Counted from the stretch's first letter, positions 30,690-44,326 are shown. The stretch is DNA of 64,000 nt from Sepiola atlantica (GCA_963556195.1 OY744519.1:104591500-104655499); one strand, 5' to 3'. Translations and numbers: made by a program. The notes: a model not told the origin generated them from the sequence alone.

Positions 30690-33093
30690 ATTCCAATGAC
30701 CAAGTAATTATATTGCTCGTTTATTTCTAATTGAAGACTTCGATACATTTTTTACAGATAGTTTCGTCTATAATCGACTAAACGGATTTAGTTTATCAAT
30801 TCTAAATTTTTCGGTCATGGACACCTCAGAAAATCAAAGTTAGCTTAAAGACAGCAAAGAAACTTAAAAAACAAACGACTCACTTTGAGCATATTTTACA
30901 TCGATTAAAAACATAGATTATTAGGTGTAGGGGCGGCCATATTTCTTCACCCTACGCAGAGATACGAAACAACGAGCCTTTAATAGAGCTAAATATTAAA
31001 AAAATATAATTTAAGGAATTTATTGCGTATAAAATATATTACTTTAGCTAAAGGGATATGTATATATTACCAAATTAATAGGCTGATATTTTAAAGATGA
31101 TTTCTTGGGTCTTGCAAACATTATCATATGATAAATGAATGAATACAAATAGGTAAATATATACAAGAACTACAATCCAGAAACTAATTGACGGAGTAAA
31201 TTAAAGTTTATGATTGTTTTTAGATAACGAATGATTAAATTTAATAACTTTCACAATAAGGATTAATCTAAGGCTTGGTGGAAAAATTGAAACACTATTT
31301 TAAATGTAAATTAAGAGTCGTCATCCAATTTCTAGATACCAAGTTTCGATCATTTTAGTTTTACTCGATATGAAAATAAACAAATTAAAGGACAAATCTA
31401 ATGGCGACAATCCACTTATTAAATCTAATTGAATTATCTCTTTTATTAACCAAGGATAAATTGCAGAGGAAATTCTAATACACTTATACACTTATACCTT
31501 AAAACTCGAGATATTTAAACATTTATTCCAAAAAATGTATGTAACGTATAAGGGTTAGATAGAAATAAAAAGAACTATATGTATCCAATGAATTTAAATA
31601 CATTACATTAGCCTATTTCAGAGCTTATATGAGAGATATAGTGAATAGGTTCATTAATCAATTCACATCTTGAACTAAAGGATTTACGAATAAATTTATA
31701 ATAGACAAGACATCACTAAACAGCAATTAATACATTAACATTTGTTTAATGATGAAGCTAAACGAACCGATATGGTGTTTAGATTTCAATAAAACATGTA
31801 AGGTATCAAATGAAATTGGAATTGGAAATTCTATTATATCACTGTAACTAAGATACTTTAAATGGCTAATATAACTTATTAAAATATTCGGTCATTTATT
31901 TATATTTTATCGGTCCTTTATATGTTCAGCTATTTTTTAAAATTCATATTATGATTATTATTGCTTTTTCGCAATTCATCGTTTCCAATCATTGGTCAAA
32001 CTAGTTATATTATACTTATGAAATACTGAAATATTGATCCATAATTACGTTCGAGAACCCCCCCCTAGCTTACTAGCTTAATTTTATGAATTACATTATG
32101 TAGTTAATTCTCCCGGTAAACTATTTTTTAACATATAGGCGTTAAGTGTGCCAAATTATCCCTCTAACAAAATAAAACATTTATACATACTAACTATTGC
32201 GAGCAATGACTGCCCTATAATCCATAATAAACAAATATTTCTCGCTATTAGTTTAATCATTTCTTATTGGCAATTCCAAGAGAAATAGTTAATGTAACTT
32301 GTTTTTTTACATTCAAATCTCACATATTTATGCTCATTACAACATATACAACCCCAATTAATCTTACATTCTCTATATAGGTTGTGAACATATACCATCT
32401 ATCATACACCCATAGTAAACCTATGGACCCCAAATATTTCACCTCCTAATCCTACTTTAAAATCGTGAAACCCTCTATATATGTAGTAATTCAACAATCC
32501 CTGAATTTGTTATCCTCGTGAATAATCTCACTACATAGTACTTAACGATGTAGTGTATTAATCTGGTCTTAAATATGAGAGCACATATATAAAGTGGTGC
32601 ACGCAATTCCGAAGCATTCCTGCTTCATATAAACTGAATTATCATTAGATATTATCATATGATAAGATTTCAGATTGCATAGGTTGCATCTCTTGGATTT
32701 ACACTGTTCGAATCTCTCAGCTCTACCCTATATAGACAATTTTAACTCGAATTGTGTGTTATTGTTACGTAATTCTCTGACACATTTACAAAGAATAGTA
32801 GCTTTTTAGAATCGGAATTAGTCTTGTATTAGGACATATGCTTTGTTTACATACTCTTGAAACTGTACCTAGTGGATCTAATGTATGCGTCAGTTTTATT
32901 TCTCTGTACGATGTTACACTTATCCACTACATTTGAACTAAAACATCCCCAACAGATACTCACTTTACGTATCTACAGTTATATTCGGGTGCTACAATAG
33001 GATTTTGAAGGACATTGCTAACACCATTCATAATTATTCTATTTATTTTGGAATTATTAGAAGCTACAATGGTTTATACCTAATTGTAGAAGT

Positions 33094-33159
<66 letters not shown>

Positions 33160-34430
33160 AAATCTAAACACCGTATCGGTAACTTTTAGCTTCATCATTA
33201 AACTGATGTTAATTTACTAATTACTGTTTAGTGATGTCATGTCAATTTTAAAAATTATTCTTGAATCACCTAGTTCAAGATGTCGATTGGTTAATTAACC
33301 TATCCACTATATCGCTCATATAAGCTCTAAAACAGGCTAATATAATTTATTTAGTTTAATAGGATACATATATATTTTATTTATATCGAACAGTAAACAG
33401 TTAAATACATATTTTTTAAACATAAACTTTTTAATATTTTGAGTTGAAAGGTATAGTGTATAAATTCATGAGAATTTTCTCTGACATTTATCTCTGTGAA
33501 TAAGATAACTCAATTAGATTTAATAAGCATTTGTTGTTGCATTTGTTTATCGTGACTGATCGAGCAAAAAAAAATGATCGAAACTTTGTATTTAGAAATT
33601 GGATGAAGGCTTTAAAGATAAATTTAAAATAGTGTTTTAATTTTACAACCTGCTCTTAGATTAATCTTTCTTATTAAAGTAGTTATTAAATTTGATTATT
33701 CATTATTCAAAAATAATCATAAACGTTAGTCTACTTCGTTAATTTTTTTCTGGATCGTAGTTCTTTTATATATTTACATAGTTTTATCCATTCATGCATT
33801 ATAAAATAATCTTTGAACGACCCAAGACATTATCATAAAAATATTAGCCTATTACTTTGGTAATATATACATTTTCCTTTTTAACTAAGGTAATCTTACT
33901 TGTATATACGTAACTGTGGCCTCTTTATAAATTTCTTAATTTATTGTTTTTATATTTAGCTCTATTAAACGCCATGTGGTTTCGTATCTATTTCCTTTAC
34001 ATTTAATTATTTTAATTAAACCCTAAATTATATATCTTATATAAGCATTATTTAATTATTATTTATATATTCATGATAAATATATTTTCTTAATTTTAAT
34101 CAAGTAACTATTAATTATTCTCGCAATTTCTTTTAGGCTCTATTGTGCGTATTTCTTCATGGCTTTACTTGGAAAGAAAGATGTCTATGTTTTTTATTCA
34201 GAGAAAATGTAATTAAAGGGAGTTGTTTGTATTTTGTGGTTTCTTCGCTGCCTTACAGCTCACTTTGATTTTCTGAGGAGTCCATGACCGACAGATTCGG
34301 AATTGATATACTAATTTCGTTTGATGGGCTGTATACGAAACTCCGTAAAAATGTATTGAAGTTTTCTATTGAAACAAGAGCAATATAATGACTACAATGT
34401 TGATCATTCGAATGGAGCCCTATATCTATA
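30690..34430. repeat. Large imperfect palindrome, arms >=1.1 kb
   Basis: The left arm 30690-31793 and right arm 33157-34430 are imperfect inverted copies. Outer ends: CATTCCAATGACCA versus the reverse complement of the segment near 34410. Then TCGGTCATGGACACCTCAGA against TCTGAGGAGTCCATGACCGA, and inner ends GTGTTTAGATTTCAATA against TATTGAAATCTAAACAC. The loop (31794-33156) is AT-rich and ends in a TA microsatellite at 33095-33157. No coding sequence in arms or loop. It could be a foldback/long-TIR element or two facing copies of one repeat. Confidence 0.75.
33095..33157. repeat. (TA)n microsatellite
   Basis: About 31 TA units directly abutting the inner edge of the right palindrome arm. 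Confidence 0.96.
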
Positions 34431-34799
34431 TATGTATTCCATGAAATACATCAAGGGTATGGCTACATATCAACCAAACCATTTTATTATCACATCACTA
34501 CAGTATAAATCTCTATGCATGAGTGGATGAAGTGTGTGAGGTGCGCTGAAGAAAAATTCCTACCAGTAAAATACATAGCCCTGTTGTGCTCGCATACCCT
34601 TAATGACAATAAAAGTGTAAAAATTAGGGAATTTCCTTGCTTTTGTACATTTAGTGTATATGAATTTTCATCTTTACCCTATTAAGAGCATATGATTTCA
34701 GTATACTGGCATTTTTCATGGAATGTCACTACTTTTGTAAAGGCTATGCCTCAATACAATGCCTTCTCATAACTGATATAGCTGGTAGTTTGACTAATC

Positions 34800-35075
34800 A
34801 ACGTATATGGTAAACTGAAATTAAAATGCCATCAAATAGACACTAGAACCTCTATCTTTGCCAAAAATCAGCTGAATCCATCAAATGGTCGATAAGATAT
34901 AGAATAAAGTGTATGAATATTGGTCATTTTTAAGGTTTTTTGGAATTTTCTGGAAAACTAAGGTATATAGTAAACTGAAATTAAAATGCCATCAACTAGA
35001 CCCTAAAACCTCTATCTCTGCCAAATATCAGCTGAATCCATCAAATACTTGATGAGATACAGAGTGGCACATACG
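34800..35075 (+). repeat. Tandem direct repeat, ~160 bp period
   Basis: 34809-34910 and 34969-35070 share GTAAACTGAAATTAAAATGC, GAACCTCTATCT-TGCCAAA and ATCAGCTGAATCCATCAAAT. Followed by a short (ACGT)n run near 35088. Non-coding. Confidence 0.75.
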
Positions 35076-36182
35076 TACGTACGTACGCACAGATAACATG
35101 ATTTCATGATTGAACTTTCTGGATCTCTGGGTTGCCTTGACTAATGATGCTGAAATTCTACACACATATAGAACCTATCAAATAAAAATGTTGTGCAAAG
35201 TTTTAACTAATTTGGTTTATTGGTTAATGAGTTATGATTGATCAAAGAAATGAGATTTCCAGCATAGGCCATTCGTGATGTCTATTAAGGGATAGAACGC
35301 TCTCGCGCCTCCCTTGATTATCCAGGTAAGTTTGCGTCTGCATAGTAAACACCAGTGAATCCTTATTGTGTTTATATAAAACTGCTCACATATAAATACA
35401 TCCTTTTATTGGGAATAACACTTTTTTCTGTATACAAACATTTTTTATACTACACATTTGCAGACATATTTCGGTCAATACTGTTCTAAATGGATGCAAA
35501 AATCGACATAAGCAATTTTCTCAAAAAGAAAACACGTTATTTATTAAAAAAAAAGATTGTGTCAGAATACATGACTGTCAAAATATCTCTATTATACTTA
35601 TTCTTTCTACCTTAATTTCTACTATCGACGTTTTCCTTTTCAAGATTTTGATATTAAAAAAATTAAAATTATGCAGATGAGTTAATTTAGAGAATTACGT
35701 AAACCTCGTATCTTTTGACACGTTAGATTCGCCTCAGAAGTTTTAGATTTACTTTCAACGAATTGCGTTAAAAGCCAGACATTATTTCCTGTCATCTAGA
35801 CAATCGACATTACGCACACAGAAAAAAAACATATATAAAATATGGAAAAATATATACAACGTACACATGTACACATGTACACACAAACACACACACAATA
35901 ATACATACAAACACAACTTGTACAAACTCTTTGTACACATATATAACTACGCATGCATACATACAGACATTCGCACACACATACAAACGACGCAGATGAG
36001 CTACGGAAGCTGGCCAGCGAATGTAAAGCAAATATACTGCATCAATAAATGAAATATGATTTATATAAAAAATATATGATATGAAATATAATATGTCCCA
36101 GTCACATAATGGACTACTAATATGCACACATATATGTAATCCAATAAATATGAAATAAATTACACATATAAAAAAACGGATA

Positions 36183-36185
<3 letters not shown>
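35076..36185. other. AT-rich intergenic sequence
   Basis: CA/TA-rich between 35820 and 36000. No gene recognised; minus-strand Cys/Tyr/Val-rich frames come from the repeat composition. Confidence 0.5.
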
Positions 36186-36250
<65 letters not shown>

Positions 36251-36372
36251 CACGCATATATATATATGCATATGTGCATATATAATATATATATATATAT
36301 ACATACACGCATATATATATACATCTATATTGATATATACATATATACACATGCATGCAGATATAAGCACAT
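36186..36372. repeat. TA microsatellite with CATACACGCA interruptions
   Basis: (TA)n at 36186-36246, then two similar blocks each carrying ATACATACACGCATATATAT. Confidence 0.9.
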
Positions 36373-37375
36373 ATGAATACATCCATGAAATATACACAAA
36401 CATGCATGTAGATGAATGCTAAAACAAACATACACCTATGAATACAAACATACAAGCGAGTACATACATATGCAAAATTATACATTAATGATGTAAAACG
36501 GATTATATATACTTAAACACATAATACCTACAAATAGCCGTAAGAATAGTCAGCCACCAACAAATGCAACCAATCAAATCAAAACTTATACTGCACATAT
36601 ACACATACATGTGGCACAAAGGATATGCGCCTATGTACACATCTGGATTTCTCCATATTAAAAATCCGACTTCGTGCCTTACTTTGCTCTCGTGGGGAGG
36701 CAAGCAACTGGAGACATTGCTACACCCACCATTGAAGCACTTCGACATTAAATTCATCTTAACACGTTTTAATACTCTGGGTTGTTCCGTGCTTTGAAAT
36801 GTCAGAAGCCAAACACATCTGAAGTTGACGCTTGTGATAGAATACAACGAGTGACTTGTTGATTCTTTCTCTGTTTCTTTCTGGGTTTTTTTAACTTCCC
36901 CGTCGCTCTATCTCTCTTCCTCTCTTTTTGTCGTCACGACGGTTTGGGTTTCATGATTTTCACAATGCAAAAATAAATTGTATTTTGTTATATATGCTGT
37001 GTTTACTTTTTTTGCTAAGTGTTCAATTTCAAGCGACGATTGTCTATTTTCCTAAGTCTAGATAATCGATTCTCTGCAGAAAATTAATGATGCCGTACTA
37101 CAATGTGTTTACCCATTCGGCTAGGCAGTGGACCACAGCTTTTGAGGATCTAAGGACCGCAACGTGGGCTTAGAAAAAAACGATGGTCAACCGCTGCTCG
37201 AAACGAAGATGTGATTATTGAGCCCCCAGGAGCTGGTGGAGCCGTACTAAAGAAGGTAAAATTCCATTCCAGCGCAGACACACCAGGATACACTTCACAG
37301 GCCACGATAGTATAACATATATACGCACATATGTATATACATATACATATACAAATATAGACAATGAATATTACA

Positions 37376-37377
<2 letters not shown>
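36373..37377. other. Intergenic sequence
   Basis: No gene. The GC-balanced patch 37085-37310 is unlike its surroundings but has no recognisable frame. Confidence 0.45.

Positions 37378-37412
<35 letters not shown>
37378..37412. repeat. (TA)n microsatellite
   Basis: About 17 TA units. Confidence 0.9.
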
Positions 37413-37416
<4 letters not shown>

Positions 37417-37429
37417 AATAGAGGAAAAG

Positions 37430-37637
37430 ATAAAACATCCGACTGTATGAGATTAAGAATAGAAAAAGCGGAAGATCTGTGAGCTCGACGTTTCGTCCAA
37501 CTGTTACGAAAAATGCCTAAAATAACACAAGATGAGAAAGTCTGTAAAGTATCGGAAATATATATAGTGGTAGGGTTAAATATTTATGTAGAGAGGGAAG
37601 ATATGCAAATCTGTACAGAGTCAGAGAAAAATTCATA

Positions 37638-37706
<69 letters not shown>

Positions 37707-38330
37707 CATTAATGTATATATATATATGTGAACGAAGTATATATAGCAAATGTATATAGAAGTAGTATTGGAAAAAAGGAAAGGAGAAATTAAAGAGCAG
37801 AAAGTGTGTCCAAAGGAAAACCAATTTAGAAATCAGGAAATCATCCAGTATCTAGATATATCTTATCTTATTTTCATTAATACTTGTTTTTGATAGCTTG
37901 GGGAAGATATAGTAGAAGCCCATTCTTTGTTTAATTTTATTTGTGGAAAGGGCTATGCGGGCTAATTCAATTAGTCGACGTGTTGACTTATTATGTATTG
38001 TTTTGATTAAAGTGGATTTATTAAAGTACAAAGTAATGCTCATACTCCATAGTGTGAGCACATAGGACGTTAATCGCGTTGTTGGTTTTAATCGCTCTTT
38101 TATGCTCATGAATCCGCTTGTCTACGTTGCGCTCCATCTCCCCAATGTAGACCTTATTACAATCTAGACAAGGTGTGGAGTCTATGCCCGCTTTGATATT
38201 AGGTGTAGATTTCAGTCTAGATGCTTTGATTAAATCTATAATACTTGCTGAAGTTATTTGGGGTATGCTTATGTCTAGTTTATCAAGTTTTGTGCACATG
38301 GGGTTGTTATTAGAGTTAGTCAATAAAGCT
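37430..38330 (-). pseudogene. Penelope-like element: GIY-YIG C-terminal part and 3' end
   Basis: The minus strand from 38323 reads KSTPNIKAGIDSTPCLDCNKVYIGEMERNVDKRIHEHKRAI, the GIY-YIG-type endonuclease segment of Penelope-like elements (C-X2-C before YIGE). A frameshift near 38050 moves the frame; the continuation includes FNKSTLIKTIHNKSTRRLIE. The 3' end, on the minus strand, has GGACGAAACGTCGAGCTC near 37480. A CA/TA microsatellite (37638-37702) lies within it. Confidence 0.72.
37638..37702. repeat. (CA)n(TA)n microsatellite
   Basis: CA run followed by TA run. Confidence 0.95.
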
Positions 38331-40380
38331 ATGTGTCTATTTATTATAGAGCTGCTTGATGTGTCGTTTTGCTTCGGAAATCAATACCGAACAATGCTTA
38401 TCCATATGTACACGATTTTCAGAAATCCATTTTATTATCATAATTACATGTAAGCAACGCTTTAAAACCTATATAATTTTATTCCACACCATATTAGATT
38501 TTATCAATCACAATTTCAGGTAACATCAAATAGAGATATTTGAAACCGCTAAAGAAAGAAACAATGTCAAGATAAAAAATTCAAATAAAACGTTGATTTG
38601 TTTTAAAACAATAAGACAGGATTTCAAGACGAAGATACCAAATAAAAGTTGTACTTTTATCTATTTTTTCCTTTTACTCTTTTCTTTTTATTCTTTACAT
38701 TCTCTTTTTATTCAATAATGAAGATAGACAAAACATGAAATTTTCAAACATATCTGAAGGTCGGATCTAACATAGAAAATGGCTGATTACTATCAAATCT
38801 AGTTCACACTAATATTCTTCTCAAAAACTTACTTTGTTTAAGGAAATAGGAATCGTAGCATAGTCACCGATTTAGAATAAATACATATAAGTTCCAATCC
38901 AAAAGATTTTTAGATATGATTCTAACCGTTCAAATTACGCCCAGTCACGTGTATAAAACATCTTTGTTTGGAAAAATGTAAAACCTGCGATGTTATTAAG
39001 TACCTTTGCTAATAATATCGTCATCTATTTGTAACAATTATCGAGTGCATCAAATTATTTTTATCTTATCGGTTAAAGAGAGGTAACTTTGTATCGTATT
39101 AAAGAAGGGGTGATAACTCCGTTATTTTTTCAATTTACTATCCTTGAAACAATATCAATATTTTGTTTGATTATAAAATCTATTCATAAAGATTTATTAT
39201 TATATACATTATTGTCAACTAATCTTAGTGTGTAATATTATTTATGATATAAGATTATATGGGTCTACACTAAAATTGATGAATTTTGCTGACTATTTAA
39301 TATCTTTTTAAAAAAACTTCCGAGATTAGGGAGTTAAAAAAAAAACTATTGAGAGTTATCATTAGTTCTTATTTACTTGCTCCCTCACGATGGCAGAGTT
39401 AGTCACAAAGCCGATAGTTGTGTGTGGGAAACTCAATCTTCCCCAAAAGATGACACTAGAACTGAGAAAAAATTAAATAAAGTAATAATTTACATATTTT
39501 TGTATAACTACTGGGCTGCTTAATGACCTTTGCACTTTATTAATGTCATTACTATAAAACAACATATACACGTTACCGTATTTATTGTATTTGTTTATTT
39601 CCGTGATAATAACATTCTCTGAATCCGAAAGTAATGATACCATTTATTTTACACTGACATTTGGTCAATGTATTACTATATTTCAACCTAGGACGAAATC
39701 TAATTGCTGGAACGACCCAATAAACAGATCAACAGGTGATGGCATCTCTACTGTTTTATAAAATCTGAATATTGAAGAAACGCTTTACTTGATTCAGACA
39801 AATCCTTCTCAGAGCCACATACTGCCATTTAGTTGCGGATCGGTAAAAATCTCTGTGCAGGCTGGGGCTTTCCAACCCTCTCCATAAACTTATATGAGAC
39901 TGTTTATTTATGTTACGTTGACATTAGTAATCGTTCGTCTTATTAATCTGGCAGATTTCTCAAAACAAACGAACACTGATGTCACGTACAACTGAATCAC
40001 CAGAGAGACGCGTCTTCTTAATTTAGATCGACAGAGTGGCCTCTCTCAGCATTGTTGACGTCTGTCTTATATAATACTTAAATGGTGACTTTGCACCGAC
40101 TTGAATGTTGATTCTATATTTCGTTCGTATAAACAAGATGTATTCCAGCTGGATTTGTCTATTTGTATCAAGATTCGATGTCCTTTTTTCCGTGTGTGAG
40201 GGGGGGGGAAGCCACGTAGTGTAAGAAGTAAAAGCGTATCTAAAAACAAAACTCTGTCTGGCTTCAATTGTTGACAAGACAAACTAGAATAACTTGCAAC
40301 ACGAAACGCAACTGTCTATTTTGTTCAGACATTGTTTTTTTAAGACGAACAAAAAAAAAAAACAAACGAAAAGTAATATA
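38331..40380. other. AT-rich intergenic sequence
   Basis: No coding or element signature identified. Confidence 0.5.
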
Positions 40381-40389
40381 ATGAAATTG

Positions 40390-40885
40390 GAAAAGTTCTT
40401 TTAAAGCATATTTAAGATTTAAAATTTAAAAATTAAGAGAAAAACCGTTATAAGTCACGAATAAGATGCACATATTTTTTTTTATTAATTAATAAGTTTG
40501 CCCTGGAACTTTTCGAGGAAAATACCCTTCGTAAGAGCTGGGAGATAATTCATGATTAGTAAAACGTACGATTATTATTAGTTTTTAGTAAGGTCCTTTA
40601 ATACACTTGTTGTAGTTTTTTTGTTGCTGTCATGGATCGGTATGGTTTTTCCGAACTTTGAATCACGTGGCATGCTGAGAAGTATGATACGAATTCAAAG
40701 GTTTTTTGAAGCATCTTATGAATTTTAAATTTGAAAAGCAAGCAAAAAGCCGTTATAAGCTACGGATAAGATGCACATATTTTTTTTTATTATGTTTTTA
40801 AAACTTTCCTCTAGTAAAATACCTTCACCAGAGAGAGTGGATGTTTCATTATTAGTAAAATTTACGTTTATTTATTAATTGAAAT
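40390..40885 (+). repeat. Direct duplication, ~310 bp period
   Basis: 40390-40590 and 40700-40885 share CCGTTATAAG, GATGCACATATTTTTTTTTA and TTAGTAAAA-TACG in the same order. Non-coding. Confidence 0.65.
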
Positions 40886-40905
40886 ATTGTTCTCGTCGTA
40901 CTTAT

Positions 40906-41300
40906 TTACTCACTGTGAGTTTTCACACCAGTCATTACTAATGATTGCTCACTATAAATAAAAAGTGATACTCCCTGAAGTCGAGTGATAACACGTCTGG
41001 TCAGATACCCAGCATTTTCTGCTTTTTTCAGTAATCCTTGAAAAACACCGAGTTATCGCAACAGCACTTTACAATTGCTTTCTCGCTGATAATGACCTTT
41101 GCCTCTTTCTGGAATTTGAATGGCAATAAGGTCACTCCCTCAGGATTCCAGTATCCTCCTTGTTCTTTCAGTGGGAGTCTCGATGGAGCTCTCCCCCCTT
41201 CTTGGTATTTGCATCCTTCTTGACCCTTCACGACCATTTAGCGTGAGACCAAACGAAGTTTCAGTTCTCTAAGATTTGTGTGGTTTTGGTTTCTATACTT
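40906..41300 (-). mobile_element. RLE-type LINE copy L1 (3' end only)
   Basis: Minus-strand 3' end of the window's recurrent LINE. Compared with 42009-42330, it contains the CACTGTGAGTT-type terminus, TCCCTGAAGTC, TATCGCAACAGCA, AATTTGAATGGCAATAAG and CCTTCACGACCATTT blocks. 5'-truncated; its 5' side runs into a short TATTGTTATTTATT remnant before copy L2. Confidence 0.65.
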
Positions 41301-41317
41301 TATTGTTATTTATTCTT

Positions 41318-41886
41318 GATGAGTTTTCACACAAGTCATTATCAGTGATTGCCGACTAACAATAACCACGTGTTCCCTGAAGTCTGAGTGAAAAGTCTCT
41401 TCAAACTTCGAACACTCTCCCTCTTCTTCGATTAAGTCACAAATCATTTTACATTATCAAAACAACCGTTACCTTATCGTTAGTTTTCTCTGCACTCCGA
41501 GTGGCAATACACCACCCACCAACAGATGCAGTAATCTCCGCACTGTTCTAGTGGACGTCTGGTTGTTGCTTTCTTTCCTCGGTATTTCCATCATGACCAT
41601 TTTGTAATGTACTATCCGAGGCTGGGGACATGTGCGCGTGTGTGTGTGTGCGTGCTGTCTTGGGTGGGGATGGGGGTGATGCTGGGGCGAATTTACACGA
41701 TTCTTTGCAGTTTCAGTTCCATCTGGCTCGCATAATGCTCTTTCTATATTTTTGTTATATTTCTTTTTCAACTGACCTGACCTGTGGCTTGTTAGCGTTC
41801 GTTGGATATGTGGGTTGCTTTTCACATTCAAGGATTTTTAATAAGATTGCGGGTGTTTCACCATTGCTGTGCGTGGTATGGTCTAA

Positions 41887-41887
<1 letters not shown>
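41318..41887 (-). mobile_element. RLE-type LINE copy L2 (5'-truncated)
   Basis: Begins at its 3' terminus (GATGAGTTTTCACACAAGTC) and extends to a C-terminal ORF region (GGGTTGCTTTTCACATTCAAGG near 41812). The truncated 5' end stops directly at the (ATT)n block starting at 41888. Confidence 0.68.
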
Positions 41888-41925
<38 letters not shown>

Positions 41926-41965
41926 GTTATTATTGTTATTATTATTATTGTTGTTGTTGTTGTTG

Positions 41966-42008
<43 letters not shown>
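41888..42008. repeat. (ATT)n/(GTT)n/(GAT)n microsatellite between two LINE copies
   Basis: ATT units with GTT interruptions, then a pure ATG/GAT run. It joins the 5' end of L2 to the 3' end of L3. Confidence 0.95.
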
Positions 42009-42009
<1 letters not shown>

Positions 42010-43855
42010 TACTCACTAGGAGTACTGCCACAGTTCATCACTGATTGCTCACGGACAACCGGTGGTAGTCCCTGGAGTCTGAGTGACAACAAGTCTCCCC
42101 AGATTTTCAGTATTCTCCACCTCTTTTCGATAGCCACCGCAAATAAACTTGCAGTATCACAACAGCCGTTTACCATTGCTTACTCGTTGGTAAGGACAAT
42201 TGGTCTTCTCTGGGATTTAGGTGACAATAATCCTCCCCACTGTCCAAGCAGTCTCCGCACTTCCAGTGGAGCTCTGGTTTGTGCTGTCCCTCCTCGGTCT
42301 TCTCATCCTCCTTGATCCTATGCAAATATTTTGTGTGGTATCAGCTTAGGCTGGTACCATTTTTGGGTGGGTAGGTGGGGGTGGGTCGTGGAACTGATGG
42401 TGTATCTTGCTATTTCTGTTCATTGGTTCATTTTTGTGTAGTGTCAGTTGAGGCCGGTGTAATTTATTGGAGGGGGAGCTAATAAAGTGATGTTTCTTGC
42501 ATTTTCCGTTCCTTTGTTTTTGATGTGTTCTTACTGTGGTTTTGTTTTCTTCCTGTAGTAGATTCCATGTGATCCTTCGTAGCTTATGCGGGTTGGTTTA
42601 CGCATTCAATGATTTTTCTTAAGATTGTAGCTGTTTTGATCATTGCCGCCATTTGTATAGTTCCAATGATCCCTTCTCATAGTTGTTTTTTCTCTGTTTT
42701 CGGGACTGTTCCTAGTGCTCTTATAATTATTGGTATTATTGTATTAACTTCCTGTTCAATATTCCATTTAGTCTCTTGCTAATTCTAAGTATTTTGTTTT
42801 TCTGACTCCTTGATCTTCACCCTGCGTACTGCTGGGACGGCAACATCTACGATTTGGTAGGGTTTTTTTCCTTCTTGTTTACTATTATCATGTCTGGTAT
42901 CCTTGCGTTGATCGGTTTGTCTGTGTGCACCTTTATGTACTAGAAGATTTTGAGATTTTTATTTTCTAATACTGTCACTGGTATTTGTCTGTAAGTTCCG
43001 AGTTGACTGCCTTTCTCACAAAGTCATGTGTGTATTTGTATTCTTTTGGGGTTAGTTTATTGCATTCACTTATGTGATTTACAGTTCCTACTCTTTGTCT
43101 ACAGCGTTTACATTTACTTTTTGCTTGAGTTTTTCTATCTTAGTTTTGATATAGTTTGTTTTTATCGTATTGTACTATGCAGCAGTCAGTAGCAATTCCG
43201 TTTCTCGTTTCAGGTGACCTTTTCGTAGCCATGTCCAGGTGTTTTCGTGTATCTCTACTCTGGTCAGTCGTATGACGCATCCATGTAGCTGCTTTACTTC
43301 CCATTCTCTTCTCTCGTCTTTTGGTTTTCGTTTCAATGCTCCCTGTATTGTTAATTTTCCCGGTGTTTCTTGCTGCAATGATCAACATTTCTGTATTCCG
43401 TGTTTCCAGTTCTTTCTTATGTTATAAGTCTTCTATACTTACCAGTCTTCTCTCTATTCTTTCCTTTCTATGAAGAATTGGACACCATGTTGGGTTTAGT
43501 GCATTGTCTATGATTATGAGTTCCCTAGTCTTCTGGCCTAGGTGCATGAGTTTTTCTTTTGTTCAGTCTATGAATGGTCAAAAATTACTCATGTGTTTAT
43601 TCTTTTTATCAGGTTTCTACTAAATAACTACTAAATGTTTTTAAGAGTTGTATAGTTCTTCTTAGGTGTTCTGTTCCAATCTTCTTTCCTATTTCCCTTG
43701 AATTGATGTTGTCTCCTTCCAGGACTCCCAAATATTTGTACATATCATGTTGACCAAATACCCTCATCTTCTTATCGCTGTCTCGATCTTTTGTTTTATG
43801 TTCCCTTACAAAGATTAACATCAAGATAATACACCTTATGTCTCGCATCATTATT
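42009..43855 (-). mobile_element. RLE-type LINE copy L3 (5'-truncated, decayed)
   Basis: Minus-strand LINE from the RT C-terminal part to the 3' end. Recognisable pieces are YKYLGVLEGDNI (near 43730), ENTWTWLRKGHLKRETE (near 43200-43245) and the shared 3' region 42009-42330. Stops and frameshifts throughout. The 5' end falls at a short CATCATTATT near 43846. The YKYLGVLE-ADNI-type motif is the same family as L4. Confidence 0.78.
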
Positions 43856-44217
43856 CAAATTTTTAACAAAATGTGTTACATGATTTTTATTCTATAAAAT
43901 GTCTAAAATTTAAAGAGCTTTCAGAAGAAATTAAATTCAGGGAATATAGGTCAATAGCTGTCTGATGACTATGAATCTAATTTAGTTCATATCTGATCTA
44001 TTTCAAGTTTCAAATGGGAGGTTGTGCCCACATTATTCCCCCTAAATATAGCCTACATTTTGATCCCTTACGCCGAGCATCTGTGTTCAAAAATAAATAA
44101 TTATAGGTTAATCTATTTAGGCGTGAATCCCATACATACAAATATATACACCTATACACATAACTAACTTTATAAAGATAGAGGTTGTTATTATTATAAG
44201 AATTATTTTGTTTTGCT
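43856..44217. other. AT-rich sequence with a dispersed repeat segment
   Basis: 44010-44115 shares TCAAATGGGAGGTT and TATAGCCTACATTTTGATCC-like blocks with 28985-29300. No gene. Confidence 0.45.
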
Positions 44218-44318
44218 ATTCTTCTTCTTCTTCTTCTTCTTCTTCTTCTTCTTCTTCTTCTTCTTCTTCTTCTTCTTCTTGTTGTTGTTGTTGTTGTTAT
44301 TATTATTATTATAATTAT
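44218..44318. repeat. (TTC)n(TTG)n(TTA)n microsatellite
   Basis: Three successive trinucleotide blocks. Confidence 0.96.
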
Positions 44319-44326
44319 TATCTATA

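Noticed and set aside
36117..36485. CRISPR-like spaced repeats (ATACACGCA units)
   Set aside because: Interruptions in a TA microsatellite in eukaryotic DNA; no conserved repeat/spacer structure.
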